From positions 96,995,705 to 97,059,704 of the forward strand of contig NC_071398.1 of NCBI RefSeq assembly GCF_022682495.2: a stretch of DNA of 64,000 nucleotides, in the 5' to 3' direction. Position 1 is the first letter of the stretch, and every line of letters starts with the position of its first letter. Below the pieces are notes generated by a model that had not been told where the DNA came from, made no database searches, and saw nothing but the letters and a program-made list of their open reading frames with translations. The DNA is from Desmodus rotundus. Its lineage: Eukaryota; Chordata; Mammalia; Chiroptera; Phyllostomidae. Positions 1 to 11,649 of this stretch are shown one piece after another. The position numbers were made by a program, and so were the translations under genes.

Positions 1-343
1 TTGCGCCCCAGGCCCGAGTGTCAGTGAAGTTATGATTGGCTTTGCATGGCAAACGGAAGGCATTTTTGTCTGATTAATATGCAAGTAATGTAAGTGCTTA
101 TAAAAAGATGTAATTAACACTCATTTGCAACATGTAAATAAACTTCGCATGAGCTCTTGTATACCCCAAGGGCTTTCTGTTATCTGTGAGGGTGAACTCC
201 CACATTGGCCTGACAGGAGTATTTCAGTGTGGTCTCATAAGCCCGTGAGTAAATTCTCTGGAGATTGAACAGAACGGAGAAGCCAGTTGCAGAATCTACC
301 ACATACTCAACTAGGCAGACTTATGTTGGATTAAACCCTTTTA

Positions 344-516
344 AAAACAATTACTGACTGATTTTTAGGGAGAGACAGAGAGAAACATCAATTTGTTGTT
401 CCACCTATCCATGCGTTCATTGGTTGATTCTTGTATGTGCTCTGACTGGGGATTGAACCTGAAATTTTGTCTTATCGGGAAGACACTCTAGCCAACCGAG
501 CTACCTGGCCAGAGCC
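344..516 (-). mobile_element. VES-type tRNA-derived SINE
   Basis: On the minus strand it begins with the tRNA-like head ctggccaggtagctcgg, then a degenerate B-box region (ggttcaatccc) and a T/C-rich tail region. A 16-bp target-site duplication (ggattaaaccctttta, two mismatches) flanks it at 328-343 and 517-532. VES SINEs are specific to bats. Confidence 0.9.
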
Positions 517-2564
517 GGATCGAACCCTTTTAGTGATTCATATGATTGGCGTTTCCTCTTCTGCATATACCATACGATTACAAATCCTCGAGTAAAAATA
601 CCTGTGCCATGGACCAGCAGGCACGCCTAGCCTGACTGGAAGACGTGGAGCTGCTAAAATGACCTGCGCATAATTGCCAGTATTCTGGGCGAAGCAGAAA
701 GCTTCTCTTCCCCCACGTTTTCTTGTAGCCACTGTGCTTTACTTGCCCCCAGAGCCACAGAAAAGATACTTTCTCTACCCCTGAGAAAAATCGTTTTCTG
801 AGTCTCTATGGGAGGCACATATTGTTTTTTTCTTTCTTTTTGACATCATGCATGCTCATTCCTGAGTCGCACTCAAGAACTAAAATATCTGTGATGCCAA
901 AAGACATCAGGAGTCAATATCCTAAAACCATCAGTGACCCGAGGACACCATATTTCTCCTGTCCCAGTGAGCCGGTGCTCATTGTCAAGTGCGATTGGAA
1001 CGGGGAATTCAATGGGAGCTCAGAGCACATAGCATTCAGATGATGCTGGCTCGCTTTGGGGGTGGAATCGAGCCCCAGGCTGCATTCCTAGTACGCTCTC
1101 ACTTAAAATCTGCCTGCGAAGGCCAGCACCAATTTTCCAACCCCTTTATCTTGCATTCCCCGAAAGATTTCAAGACAGTGCTTCCAACTTTACTGGAGTC
1201 ATAAATCATATATTTGCCTTCCTGCGACTGGTTTTTCCGTGGAACCAGAGTGTTTCAGGTCTGTCGGCCGGATGTATTGTGTTACTGTAATACAGAAACG
1301 GTTGCTGTGCACGCCAGTGGTTCAGAGAAGTCAAAGGCGTAACATTATCTTCCTCAGTCGATTTGAGGAAAGAATGTTCATAAAATACATACTGCTTTTG
1401 GTGAGGGGCTGATTTCTAAATAAACAGACTCTGCCAGTGGAAATTCTAGAGACGGGCAAAACAAAACATGCATTTGCAAATGTATATTTTAAAATCTCTC
1501 ACCATCTTTGCCTTTTGCAAGCATTTGGAAGATTGTAAAATCAGTTGCATTAAGCTGACGATTTATAGCTCCTCCAATTCAACTTTTTTTTTTTTTTCCA
1601 GTTATGGAAGGAAAACCTGTTAAGTCTCCTGGATTCTTTCTCCTTGATTTCACAGCCTCTGGTCTTGCGTCTCTGGCTAAGAAGGCACTTCTCTGCAGTG
1701 GTCTGAAGGCAGCCATTTGTTGCGGGTCAGGGAGGGAGGGGAGAGGGGATGCTTCGCCCTAACAAATCTGCCAGTCCTTCTGGGCCCTGACCGAAGAGAA
1801 GAGGAAGCGCTGGTGATTAGGGGACAGCATCGCCTCCAATGAAAAAAAGTGCTAATCCACACAGCATAAGGCCAAACTGAGTGGGGCCATCTTCCCTAAT
1901 TTGCAATGAACTAGGGTCAACTAGATTTTTATCTCTCAGACAAACCGGGAAGGAGAAAACAAGGCGAAAGGAAACGGCCCAGCTTGGTGAGATCCTGCTT
2001 TGCACATGAGATTGTGTGACGGATAGCTACACAGGATGCTTCCAGAAGATTAGAAGGCCAAAAATAAGTGAGGAAATATGGCTGGCCCAGGGTTCACATT
2101 TATTTCTCAAAGGAGAACGAGTCTGATACATAACTGCAAAACACATAGAAATGTTAAAATTGCACCATGGCCTTCATTGAAGAGAAAAAATGAGGTTGTT
2201 TTAACTCTTGGGTTACGGGCATGACAGAGGTTGGATCGGAAACCGCATGCAGACTACGCAGCTTTTACTCGGTCTTTCCACAGTTTGGTGGATGGCCTCC
2301 TATAGGCGAAACAAGGTACAAAGATACCATCCTTGCCCTCAAAGAGCTTATGTTCTATTTGGAGGGTGGGGAGGAACGTCCAAATACGTGAAATGAGAAA
2401 TAGCACATGTAACAGTTCGGTTCAGATCCAAGAGAAGGCAGCAGATAACTGACAAATAACGGAAACTATCAGTGCCGTGAGAATTCAGCAGGGGGTAAAG
2501 TGGTCGCTGTGGTTGACAACATGCTTCTGATCACAGGCACTGGACTTAAAAAAAAGAAAAAAGA

Positions 2565-2725
2565 AGAAGCTGAGTTCTGCCACTTACTTCAGTTCCACAA
2601 AGTTATTAATTCACCTCCCCAAGCCTCGATTTCATCATCAATCAAGTGGGAATGATAGTGGTATTTACCCCATAAAATTATTCAAAGAAACTGATACATT
2701 TTATCTGAAAGCATTTAGTAATCTG
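2565..2725 (-). mobile_element. MIR SINE relic
   Basis: Diverged MIR in reverse orientation: tctgccacttacttcag, tcgatttcatcatcaatcaa, gtatttaccccataaaatta and more. Confidence 0.65.
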
Positions 2726-2812
2726 TAGCGAAGTTATAAAATGACCATTGCAAAGATGGTGAAAGAATCACATCAAACTGCTACTATTAATTTGGGAGAC
2801 CAGAAAGGGCTT

Positions 2813-2860
2813 AGGAGGGTGGAGGGGATTCATTTCAAAATGAATCCCCTCCACCCTCCT
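2813..2860. repeat. Perfect 23-bp inverted repeat with 2-nt spacer
   Basis: The left arm 2813-2835 (AGGAGGGTGGAGGGGATTCA then TTT) is the exact reverse complement of 2838-2860. Only CA (2836-2837) separates them. The left arm is G-rich and could also form a quadruplex. Pairing stops at once outside the arms (T opposite T at 2812/2861). Confidence 0.97.
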
Positions 2861-3394
2861 TCTTCTTTACATACTTTCCATTGTATGAAAGTTTGTAAGG
2901 CCTGAGCATTAATCTTGTAACAAAACATTTAAAGCAATATATAAATACTATCAGAAGCGTGCAAATCTGAATGTCACAAAATAATTGTAAACACTAGTAA
3001 CCCCGTTTCTTTGGAAGTACGTAGAAACAAGTCTTCTGGTTACAATTTGAGAATTCCTAAAGTCATACAATTTTGCCAAGCTGGGGAACAATAACCAACC
3101 GAAACAGTTTCTTTTCCAAGGCATTTTAAAATAGAGCAAGTTTCAGAGTGGACCAAAACCATCCATTGAGTCAAACAATCAGTTTGGCCCATCCCTTTCG
3201 AAATAAGCCAGTTAAATCATATCAGTTCTCAAAGGCAAGTTTTGGTCATGTGCTTCCTAGAGCCCACCACATTTCAGGTATTTAACTGCTAACTTTACAG
3301 ACCTGGAAAAGTCCTCAGGCCATTTCCAAAGGAATGCCAACAACTTTCCAGAGAGGCACGGCAGGCTTTTTAGATCGAACTTGATCACAGGCAT

Positions 3395-3525
3395 TCCTAA
3401 CGCTGTAAGTAAGTGTTAGCTCTTGGAGGGCAGGAACCGTATCTTCTTAAACTTTATATGCCCAGTCCCTGGCACTGTGGCTAGCACACGAGTAGGCAGC
3501 AAGAATAAATATTTGTTAAACTATT
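3395..3525 (+). mobile_element. L2 3' end
   Basis: agctcttggagggcaggaac, ccagtccctggcactgtggc and aataaatatttgttaaac are the L2 3' terminus in sense orientation. Confidence 0.7.
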
Positions 3526-5164
3526 CAGAGGAAAGATAACTCTAAAACACTCTAGTCAACTGACTGCCCAATGAGACAAGCTCGTTTGCTAAGGGGAACA
3601 CAATTTTCATACTTGTTTCTACACAAAGTCACTTAAAATGCTTCAAAAGCAGGAAGGATTAAGTTTGAGTTCCTTGAATAAAACATCACAAAAATTTCTC
3701 TGTTTGAGAAAGGGATCTCTCCCATATTTGAGGAACTACAGATGTGTGAACCGAGATGAAATCATGGAGCAGTCTGATCAGAACCACCTTTCATCTGCCT
3801 TACCCAAAATTTCCAAGGCATGCTTCGTGGATATAAATAGAACAGGGCAGAGGAGAGGCTTCCGCTATTTGCAGCAGGATCAAGCCCACACCTGGAAGGC
3901 TGGCTCCTGGCGGACTATTGTCCCTCTGGCTCATGGCTGGCTCCTCTATGGTGACGTGGGAACAAACACACAGACCCCCGAAAAGGATGGGGTTGCGATC
4001 CACATGGAATAAGACTATTATGTTGCATGTGGTTCCCTTTGCGTTTCCCTGGTGTTACACAGGCGGTGGTGGGGAAAAGGAGTTGAGGCTCACCAGGCTT
4101 GCTCAAGCACTAGGCCCTGACGACACAGGTATGGAAGCTTCAGGGGACATGAAGTCCTTCTGCTGCTCGTCACAGATGACTTCAATCTTTCTGTGAGTGA
4201 TGCACCTAATGCAAAGCTCCTCGTCCCATCTCCAACTGCTGGATAATTCATTGTTACCTTACTTCATCTTCCTCCTGAGGCGCCCAGGGCTTATCATCAT
4301 CCCTTTGGAGCCCTTGCATGGTCTGTTACTTCAAGAGAAGACATTTCAGGAAAAGCAAAACCTTAAAGACAGTTCTCCCTGGAAACTTTTTGAAATATTC
4401 AGCCCAGCGTATTTAAAAAGAGGTAGATTGTTCTGCATCTAAAAAGTGTTGCCGTAGAGGCCAGTAGGAATTACAGCTTTGGCTGTGATTTTTTTAAAGA
4501 ATGCTACGTTTCTTAGTTTGGCCACTCAAATTGAGTTTAGAAGCTACCTAGGAATTTTCTCACATTTTGATCTCTGCAAGGGCCAAGGGCCATTAATCAA
4601 GCTCTTGTTTGAAGGACTCCAATCAGGATTCGATGGAGGGAAAGTCAGAGAGCTGAATACTCAATATTCAAGAGGCTATGTAATTGAAAACAGCAAGGAC
4701 AGGAGAAGAAAAGTGGGCTGATATGTTATAACCTTTGGTCAAGCGGCACTTGGCAAATTTCAACAGATTTTGTTAACCAGAGATAAAGCTAAGCAGCAGA
4801 GCACCGTGAAAACACTGCCAAAGTGTCCACACAGACCCAGGAGCGACCCGGGAGAAACAATGCTGTCTAACAGTGTGGATCTACCAGAGGCAATTTGTTG
4901 GGAGTCCAGAGTCATTATTGCATGGTGGAGGCTGGAAATCCTAACTTTAAAGTTTCTTTAGGTCAAGCTATAGCCCGGCATGCGGAGCGGCAGCCAAAGT
5001 CGCCGAGAGAAACAAGGACGGCCACATGTGGAACTAATTACTCATGTAGAGGCCATGACAAAGAACATTTCTCCAGACTTTTCATGGGGGCTTCACTTTC
5101 AGGAAGTTGCTATAATTACTGTTCAAGTCTAGAGCAGCCTGCAAGCCGCTGACAGATCCAGCAG

Positions 5165-5263
5165 ACGAGGAGGAGGAGGAGGAGGAGGAGGAGGGGGAGG
5201 GGGAGGAAGGAGGAGGGAGAGGGGGAGAGGGAGAGGGAGAGAGAGAGGGAGAGAGAGGAAGAA
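5165..5263. repeat. (GGA)n / (GGGAGA)n purine microsatellite
   Basis: Almost pure A/G on the plus strand for about 100 bp: GGA units first, then GGGAGA-like units. It is about 550 bp upstream of the inferred DNM3OS start. Apparent proline/serine-rich frames on the other strand are products of this repeat. Confidence 0.95.
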
Positions 5264-5459
5264 AAATGAACTTATCTGCCCTTTCTGACGAGTGAAATAC
5301 CAGAAAATAAAGTACCACAGGCAAGTACAAAGAAAAAAAAAAAAGTTTTCCAAATGAGCGCTGGCTTCCAGTGTCCGGCTTTCTGTTTACTTTCTTATCT
5401 ACCCGCTGTCTTCCAGTGACTTCTCGAGCCCGGACCAGACAGCAAATTTGTACTTCACG

Positions 5460-5735
5460 AACGCACTTTCAGTTGGCCCCAGCAGAACTGTACCTCTCGA
5501 CTCTTTTTTTACAGCTTTTCCATACTGGGGCCCACTTCCTGCCCAGTTGAGGAAAAAAATCTGGCCTGAAGATGAAATGACTGCTTAACATTACACCAAA
5601 ACATCTGGTACCATTTTATGCGCAGACCCATGTCTGAGAGCAGGCGATTCTAGCGGTCTCTCCAGCGGCACAGCGCATACCCAAACCTCCCCAGGGTGAC
5701 ATCATCCCATATATGGACTCTCCAGCCCAGCCCTC
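5460..5735 (+). promoter_or_regulatory. Putative DNM3OS / mir-199a-2 promoter region
   Basis: The block just upstream of mir-199a-2 carries E-box type CANNTG motifs, including CATCTG at 5602-5607, and a CArG/TATA-like CCATATATGG at 5707-5716. In human and mouse the cluster is driven by a promoter close upstream of mir-199a-2 that responds to TWIST1 through an E-box. The same layout suggests this is the equivalent promoter. The start site itself is inferred. Confidence 0.5.
5707..5716. promoter_or_regulatory. Perfect CArG box (SRF-type site)
   Basis: CCATATATGG fits the CC(A/T)6GG consensus with no mismatch. It is about 200 bp upstream of the mir-199a-2 hairpin, where a promoter-proximal SRF site would sit. 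It could instead act as a TATA-like element. Confidence 0.5.
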
Positions 5736-5908
5736 CCCCTTTTCCTGGTCCTAAATTCATTGCCAGTTCCCCAGTCTGCAGCAAATGTGCCACGTCAAGA
5801 CCGAAAATCACAGCCCTCGAGTGGGGCTCCGTCAGTGCAGCAGAATTCAGGGGGGAAAGCCGAAGGCAACTTTTCCCCAAGACCGGGAGAGGATTTTAAG
5901 GACCCAGA

Positions 5909-6018
5909 CGGAAGCTTCTGGAGATCCTGCTCCGTCGGCCCAGTGTTCAGACTACCTGTTCAGGACAATGCCGTTGTACAGTAGTCTGCACATTGGTTAG
6001 ACTGGGCAAGGCACAGCA
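5909..6018 (+). ncRNA. MIR199A2: mir-199a-2 precursor hairpin
   Basis: MicroRNA precursor, about 110 nt, nearly identical to the mammalian mir-199a-2 hairpin. The 5p product, beginning CCCAGTGTTCAGACTACC, occupies 5939-5961. The 3p product, beginning ACAGTAGTCTGCACATTGG, occupies 5978-5999. Both mature sequences match the known ones exactly. The terminal loop is the expected short ggacaatgccgttgt stretch. Compared with the human and mouse precursors as I remember them, the base just 5' of the 5p product (5938) is G instead of C, which would add a G:C pair at the Drosha end. Flanking sequence after 6012 also differs. miR-199a acts in mesenchymal development, hypoxia response and fibrosis, and is co-transcribed with mir-214. 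Confidence 0.98.
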
Positions 6019-9000
6019 ACGCCATGGACGGCTGGGGACCGGAGTGGCTGTTCCGAGGAGAGGATGTGTGTGGCTCCTCTTCCGACTCTCACACCCAGTG
6101 TTTTTCTTCACAGGTTTTGCACAGTAGGGACCAAGAAGCCCTCGGGGACACCGCCGAGAAAAGACTGCTCCCGGGAGACCTGCGGGTAAGGCCCTCTTGC
6201 CGCTCACCTGGGCTGGGACCAGGAGAGCTGAGGTGGGAGCCAGTGACTTGTGTCAGGCGAGAGGAACAGAGGCACTGGTGTGGCAGAGAGCTGTGCGTGT
6301 AGTTTCAAAAGAGCAATGGGGTGCGGTATAGTGTGACTTAGTGTGTAAGTTATTCGTTTTCTGGAGACTTCTAAGTCAAGTATTTTCTGAACTTTAAAGA
6401 TTTTTCCATGTGAAAATGAAATCCGAAAACACTCCAAACACTAAGAATAGTTGAATGGGGCTAGTTTTCCATTGTGGAAAGGAATAATTTGGAGACCCGA
6501 AAACTTGTTTGAATGAGGGCTGGGCTGTAACTTTAGCTTTCCCAGGACTGGATCCATTTTGCCCCAAAGTAAAGAGTACTTGCTATTTTTAAAATGCTCT
6601 ACGGATAGTGCTGTTCTGAAATTTTACTTATATGAGATAAATGCCAGGAATAACAGTATCTAACAATAAACGAAGAGGCTGCCAAGTTTTTGCCCACCAG
6701 ACCACGCAGATGGGACTTGCCCAGAAAAGAGTGCCAACCCAGAACTATTGAGTCAGCAACTGCATAAACCGGGAACTAGAAACCTCTGTCTTCGCCTGTC
6801 CCAATATATATCTCGGTTTGGTTTTGTTTGTGATGCAAGAATGGTTGATAATTGCTGATCAGCTGAGCCCTGTGTCTATGCTTTTTAACAATGCTTCTAC
6901 GTCCTCTCTGTCTCTGAGCATTTAACGTGATAAGGTGCTTTGTCTAGAAACCCACGGATAAAAAAGGAATTTGTAAACGAAGGCAAAGCTTTCTTTGGTC
7001 AGTTTCCAGCTGTCCTGGAGGTGAAGGAGGGTGGGAGGGGGGAAAAGTGGGGAGGGAGGAAAACCCTCAAGCTGAATGAAATCCCAACAGAGAGAATAAT
7101 AGAGAAAGTCTGGGCTGCAATATGATCCATGCTGAACTTCAGAGGTGGGTCCTTTAAAGAAAGTTCTAGAAAAATAGTACTGCCTCACCCCGAATTCCCT
7201 CAAACCCATTTACAGCTACCCCCAAACGATTCTATATAATGAAAACATCTGCTCCATAGACTTTTGTGAAAAATGAATATAATCTCTTTTGTCCTCCCTT
7301 AAATTCTTTAAAGTTACAGAGGTTCCTGAACAAATCCTTTTCTAAATTATATATTTTGCAACAACTCAAAAAGTGTCACACGTTCTCCTTTGCAGAACAT
7401 TTTATTACAAAAGGTTTCCCATGTAATCTTTTGTCAAAACAATTTATTTGAAAAATTACCCTTTTGATCATCCTAAAACTGGTATTAAAAATCCATGGTT
7501 TGTTCATTAAAGTATTTTTAAAAGGAGAAATGTAGCTGTCTTCTCCACTTTATGATGCGATTTGTTTTGTATTATAACTTGGGCGCTTCCATGTTGATTG
7601 TTTTTAATTGAACAAGTGAAATTTTTAAAATCTATGTAGTATTTTAGATAGGAAAACTAAAAAGAGAAACTATTAGATAACTTACCAGACCTTATTTTTT
7701 CAAGGAATATATTTGTACTAATTTGTCCAGTTACTAAAGAAGAAAGATAGCAATAAGGTACTTGGGTAATGCTTAAAGATTTCTCAAATTTGGGTTTTCT
7801 TGTTTGTTTGTTTTGTTTTCCCATTCTACAGAAATGATGGAATTTTATAATGTGCTTTCATGTCATGTGTATTTAATTTAAATGTCTTTCTTGATATTAA
7901 ATGGCTTTTTTATTTCAAAGAAACTAAACGCCATTGGTCCCTCACCTATTTCCTCCCTCAGGATGACTTTTAGTCTGGAAACAGGGGCCCCGAGGGTCTC
8001 CGTAGCGTAAGTACAGGAGTAGAAACCGGAGAGTTAATCTGTATGGGGGGAGCCGAGGAGTGAGTACCTCTGCACGTGCTCGGTAGAGTCCCAGCGACTC
8101 ATTTTTGATGCCAGCTTTTAACAAATGAAAAAGGAATAGTCTTTGTTTTTCAATGGCATGAGCTGAGGTCAAGATCAAGAGGAAAAGCTCTCGCCGTAAC
8201 CTCTGCTGACTGAAGACAGGGTGGCAGACGGTGTGCGGCGGGGACGCGCAACGCCCTGTGTGCACCCATGGCACAGTCTTTATTCCCAGGGTAGACAAGG
8301 TTTAATTTGATTTTGATATTACTTTGTGAGGAGACCTATAAATATTTTAGGGATCATGGGACCTATTCCAGAGGAAACTAACCACCAGTGATCGCCTTCA
8401 ACTAAAACTGCCCTGGATATGATGGGAAGTGTAAGTATTAAAATGAAGCATCGTCCCTGGTCAGGAAGAAAATTGTTTGCTGGGCACCTCACGGAAACTT
8501 AGTGCCTATTTTAATTTCAGTGTGTGGATGATTTGCAAGTTAAACTAGGTCTAGGGTTAAAAGGACTTTTTCTGCCATCTAAGAGAAAGGAAATTCAGAG
8601 CTTTAGCTTTGGACACATTTTCTGAATTGGGAGAGGACCCATAAAAAACAGTTTTATTTACATTTTTAACCCCCTCCCCCCTTTTAAAGCCATTGATCTC
8701 AAAATCCAAGAGAGTTTGTTTACAATGGGACAAAATTTCACACTGATCACTTTCGTGCAATTAGTCAATAGGCTTAATGCCCTTCCTGCTGGGCGTGCAG
8801 GCTTTCCGCCCAGATAATGTGTTTATGTTTTTGAAAGACCAAAATATACTATCTCCCCCACTCTCGCCTCCAGACCACCCAAGTTTTTCACTCTGTGGGA
8901 AAGAGTGTAGGCATAAAATTCCTACTGATAGAAATTTTCCCTTTCCTTTTTTTTTTTTTAAATTTTCTGTTGAAGTCATAAAGCTGTTATAGGAAAGAAA

Positions 9001-10113
9001 GGAAACTACAACTTGGTAATGTAAAAAGTTCGCTCATCCATCAACCACCAGCACCATCCTTACTAAAGAGAGCAAGGCCGAAGCTTGTAGTTCCTCTACA
9101 AGAGATTTGCTGTTTAAAATCAACCCCTTTTCCTCTTTTCTAAAGAGAATATCCCACCCGTGACAATAACGTCCAAATAGTACATAAAAGACCATCACTC
9201 ACAAAGCTCAGCTTAAAACAACTAGAGAAGGTCCAGGCTTAACCTGAGAGGAGACAGGAAATTCCAGATAAAGATGGAAACTTTCTTACTTGGTTTCTTC
9301 TACCTTTTTACCTGGGTGTGCTGCAAATTATGTAGCTAGAAATATTTACCCATTTTTTGAAGAATTATTATCAGTTTTGATAAATAGAAATAATGAAGTA
9401 AATTAAGAAAAACAATTAAATCTTCATTTTGAATTTCCTGACTTACAACAGCCAGTTTCCTGGAGTTGCTTTGGTTTGTTTTTGCTATTGAAGACTTAGA
9501 ACATAATTCTTTTCCTGCACTTTTTTCTTAATAAAAGATTAAAAAATAAAGTGTAAATAGCTTTATTAAAAATGACATTGTATGATAATAATGTAAATAG
9601 CTCTTTCAACATTTTAGCAAATATTTTAAGTGGTGACAAATTAATATTTTACTCTACAGTTTGGAAGGTAGAAAAACAATCTTAACTGGTTTTTCAACCT
9701 TTTATCTTTTTAACAAGCTCAGAGGCAGGTCCAACATAACTATGAGGTGTGCAGACGCCACATACTTACTATAATTGTGTTTTTAAAACCTATTAGAAAC
9801 ATAAATTGTCCAAAAGCCTTATGAGTAATCATTTTTCAGCAAGATTTTTCCCCCCCGAAAAAGAGTTATGGTTTTTCAGGCCCTGATATTTTGGGACATC
9901 TCCGTTGACTAGAATTGTTTCACATGAAAGGGTAACATATGGACTCACAACTGTGTCTTTCTATCTTTTCAGGTTGCATGCATCATCCCTTAATTGCGCA
10001 GAGTTAACTGGATCGTACTATCTATGAGAGAGAGGGAAAGCTATACAGAATTACAGCAATTTTTAATTTCCACAAATACACTCTTTGTAAGTGAAGCCTC
10101 CATAAGTAGTTTC

Positions 10114-10135
10114 TGCTGCACTGAACAGTGCAGCA
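10114..10135. repeat. 22-bp palindrome in DNM3OS
   Basis: TGCTGCACTG, spacer AA, then its exact complement CAGTGCAGCA. It is inside the DNM3OS span between the two miRNA hairpins. Confidence 0.9.
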
Positions 10136-11587
10136 ATAACAAAAGAGCTGCTGAAGGAACCCGTTTTTGCATACTCTGACCCTGTAATTATTTACTAGCA
10201 GCCAAGTTTACTGATGTTTTTGATTCTGTCAAGAAAAAAAAAAAAGCCCTCTACTCAGAAGTGATGACCAGAAACAGAATCAGTCGTTTATTTTCTTGAA
10301 ATTAAATAAACCAAAACTTGCATTTCTCAACTCTTTCTTAAAGCTGTACCACATCTAATCACTGCATAAAGGTTGAGCTGTGTAGAAAAAGTCAGTTTTT
10401 TCATAATCTGTAAAAACTATTTTTTCTCCATAAAGTTTCTATTTGCTATTTTTCTCAGAATTTTGCAATTAAAGGGACATATACTATTTGTGTTCTTTTT
10501 TTAATTCTTTGAAAAAAAATCCCTAATTCCATACTCCTTGGATAGTAATGCTTTGTTTCTGAAGCTATCCCACTTATTGAAAGTTTGACTCTCTGGATAT
10601 TTTGTTTTTTAAAGGGCAGGGGAATTTGTGAAATCCCTCTATGGATAGGAGTTGCTGATTTATATTAACATTCTTGACTCCCCAGAATTAAATGTTCTAT
10701 CTGTATATTTAACACCATTACTCTTTCTCATACGAGTTATAAGGAAATTTTCCAGAGGGCCTGGTTGTACTTTTTGGATATGAAATGAAGCCCCCTTTTC
10801 TGTGTTTAACATGCTACTCTGTAACTGCGGTGCGCCAACAAAGTCCTAAGTAAGTGCTGAGTGAGTGTGTCTGTGGGTGACAGCTGTCTAGGGTCTGTCT
10901 ACCCTCTTGATTCACAGCACGACCCTGTGGTTAATTAAGAGGGGGACTTGAGCTCACGACTCTTTTTGATTTGGTTTTCACATCCATACTTGAAAACTGC
11001 ATTAAAAGGGATATGAGACATTTAAGGAAGTTCCTGTTGTGTGATAAAATATTGGTAAGAATACAAGCCCTTGTAAAAATCCCACCATCGAGGCATCAGA
11101 CACTGAGGTCAGCTGGCTGAACTGCCAAATACACGAGGCTCATTATTTTGAAAATGGCTGCTGTTTCCATGTAAATGATAAATTTCTTTTTCATGGGCAA
11201 GGTTATGGAACTTATCTACTACAAGAAACATGTATAAACATGTCTTTATCTTTAACTTCAGTATTGAAATATGCGGAGTTTGGGGGAAGAGAAAAGACAT
11301 CTGGTTCAATTACTCTGAACTCGGACTGCGTATGGGCCAGTAATAACATGAGCTGGAGTTAGGAATAAACCTGGTATTTAACCTTCTCTCTCTTTTTTTT
11401 TTTTGCCTTAAAACTTCAATATGAGTGTTCTGTGAAGTCAGTTATCCATGTTAGCACATTTGGAACCAATGTATAAGTGTACTTTCTGAATAAAGTCAAA
11501 AGTCTGACTTGTTTTTAGTTCCATAATGTTTTAATGTTTAACTCTATTGTGTGTTTCTCTCCCTTTCCCCTGACCCTCCAAAACCAC

Positions 11588-11608
11588 CCAGTCTGGAGCA
11601 CAGACTGG
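11588..11608 (+). other. Small stem-loop before mir-214
   Basis: CCAGTCTG, loop gagca, then CAGACTGG: a perfect 8-bp stem that ends 41 nt before the mir-214 hairpin in the same transcript. Confidence 0.7.
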
Positions 11609-11649
11609 CGGTGTCTGCCCCTGAGCAAAGGAACCCCGAAGGAGCCGAG

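Noticed and set aside
5082..5353. Proline/serine-rich and phenylalanine/leucine/proline-rich frames on the minus strand
   Set aside because: They are the translation of the GGA/GGGAGA microsatellite.
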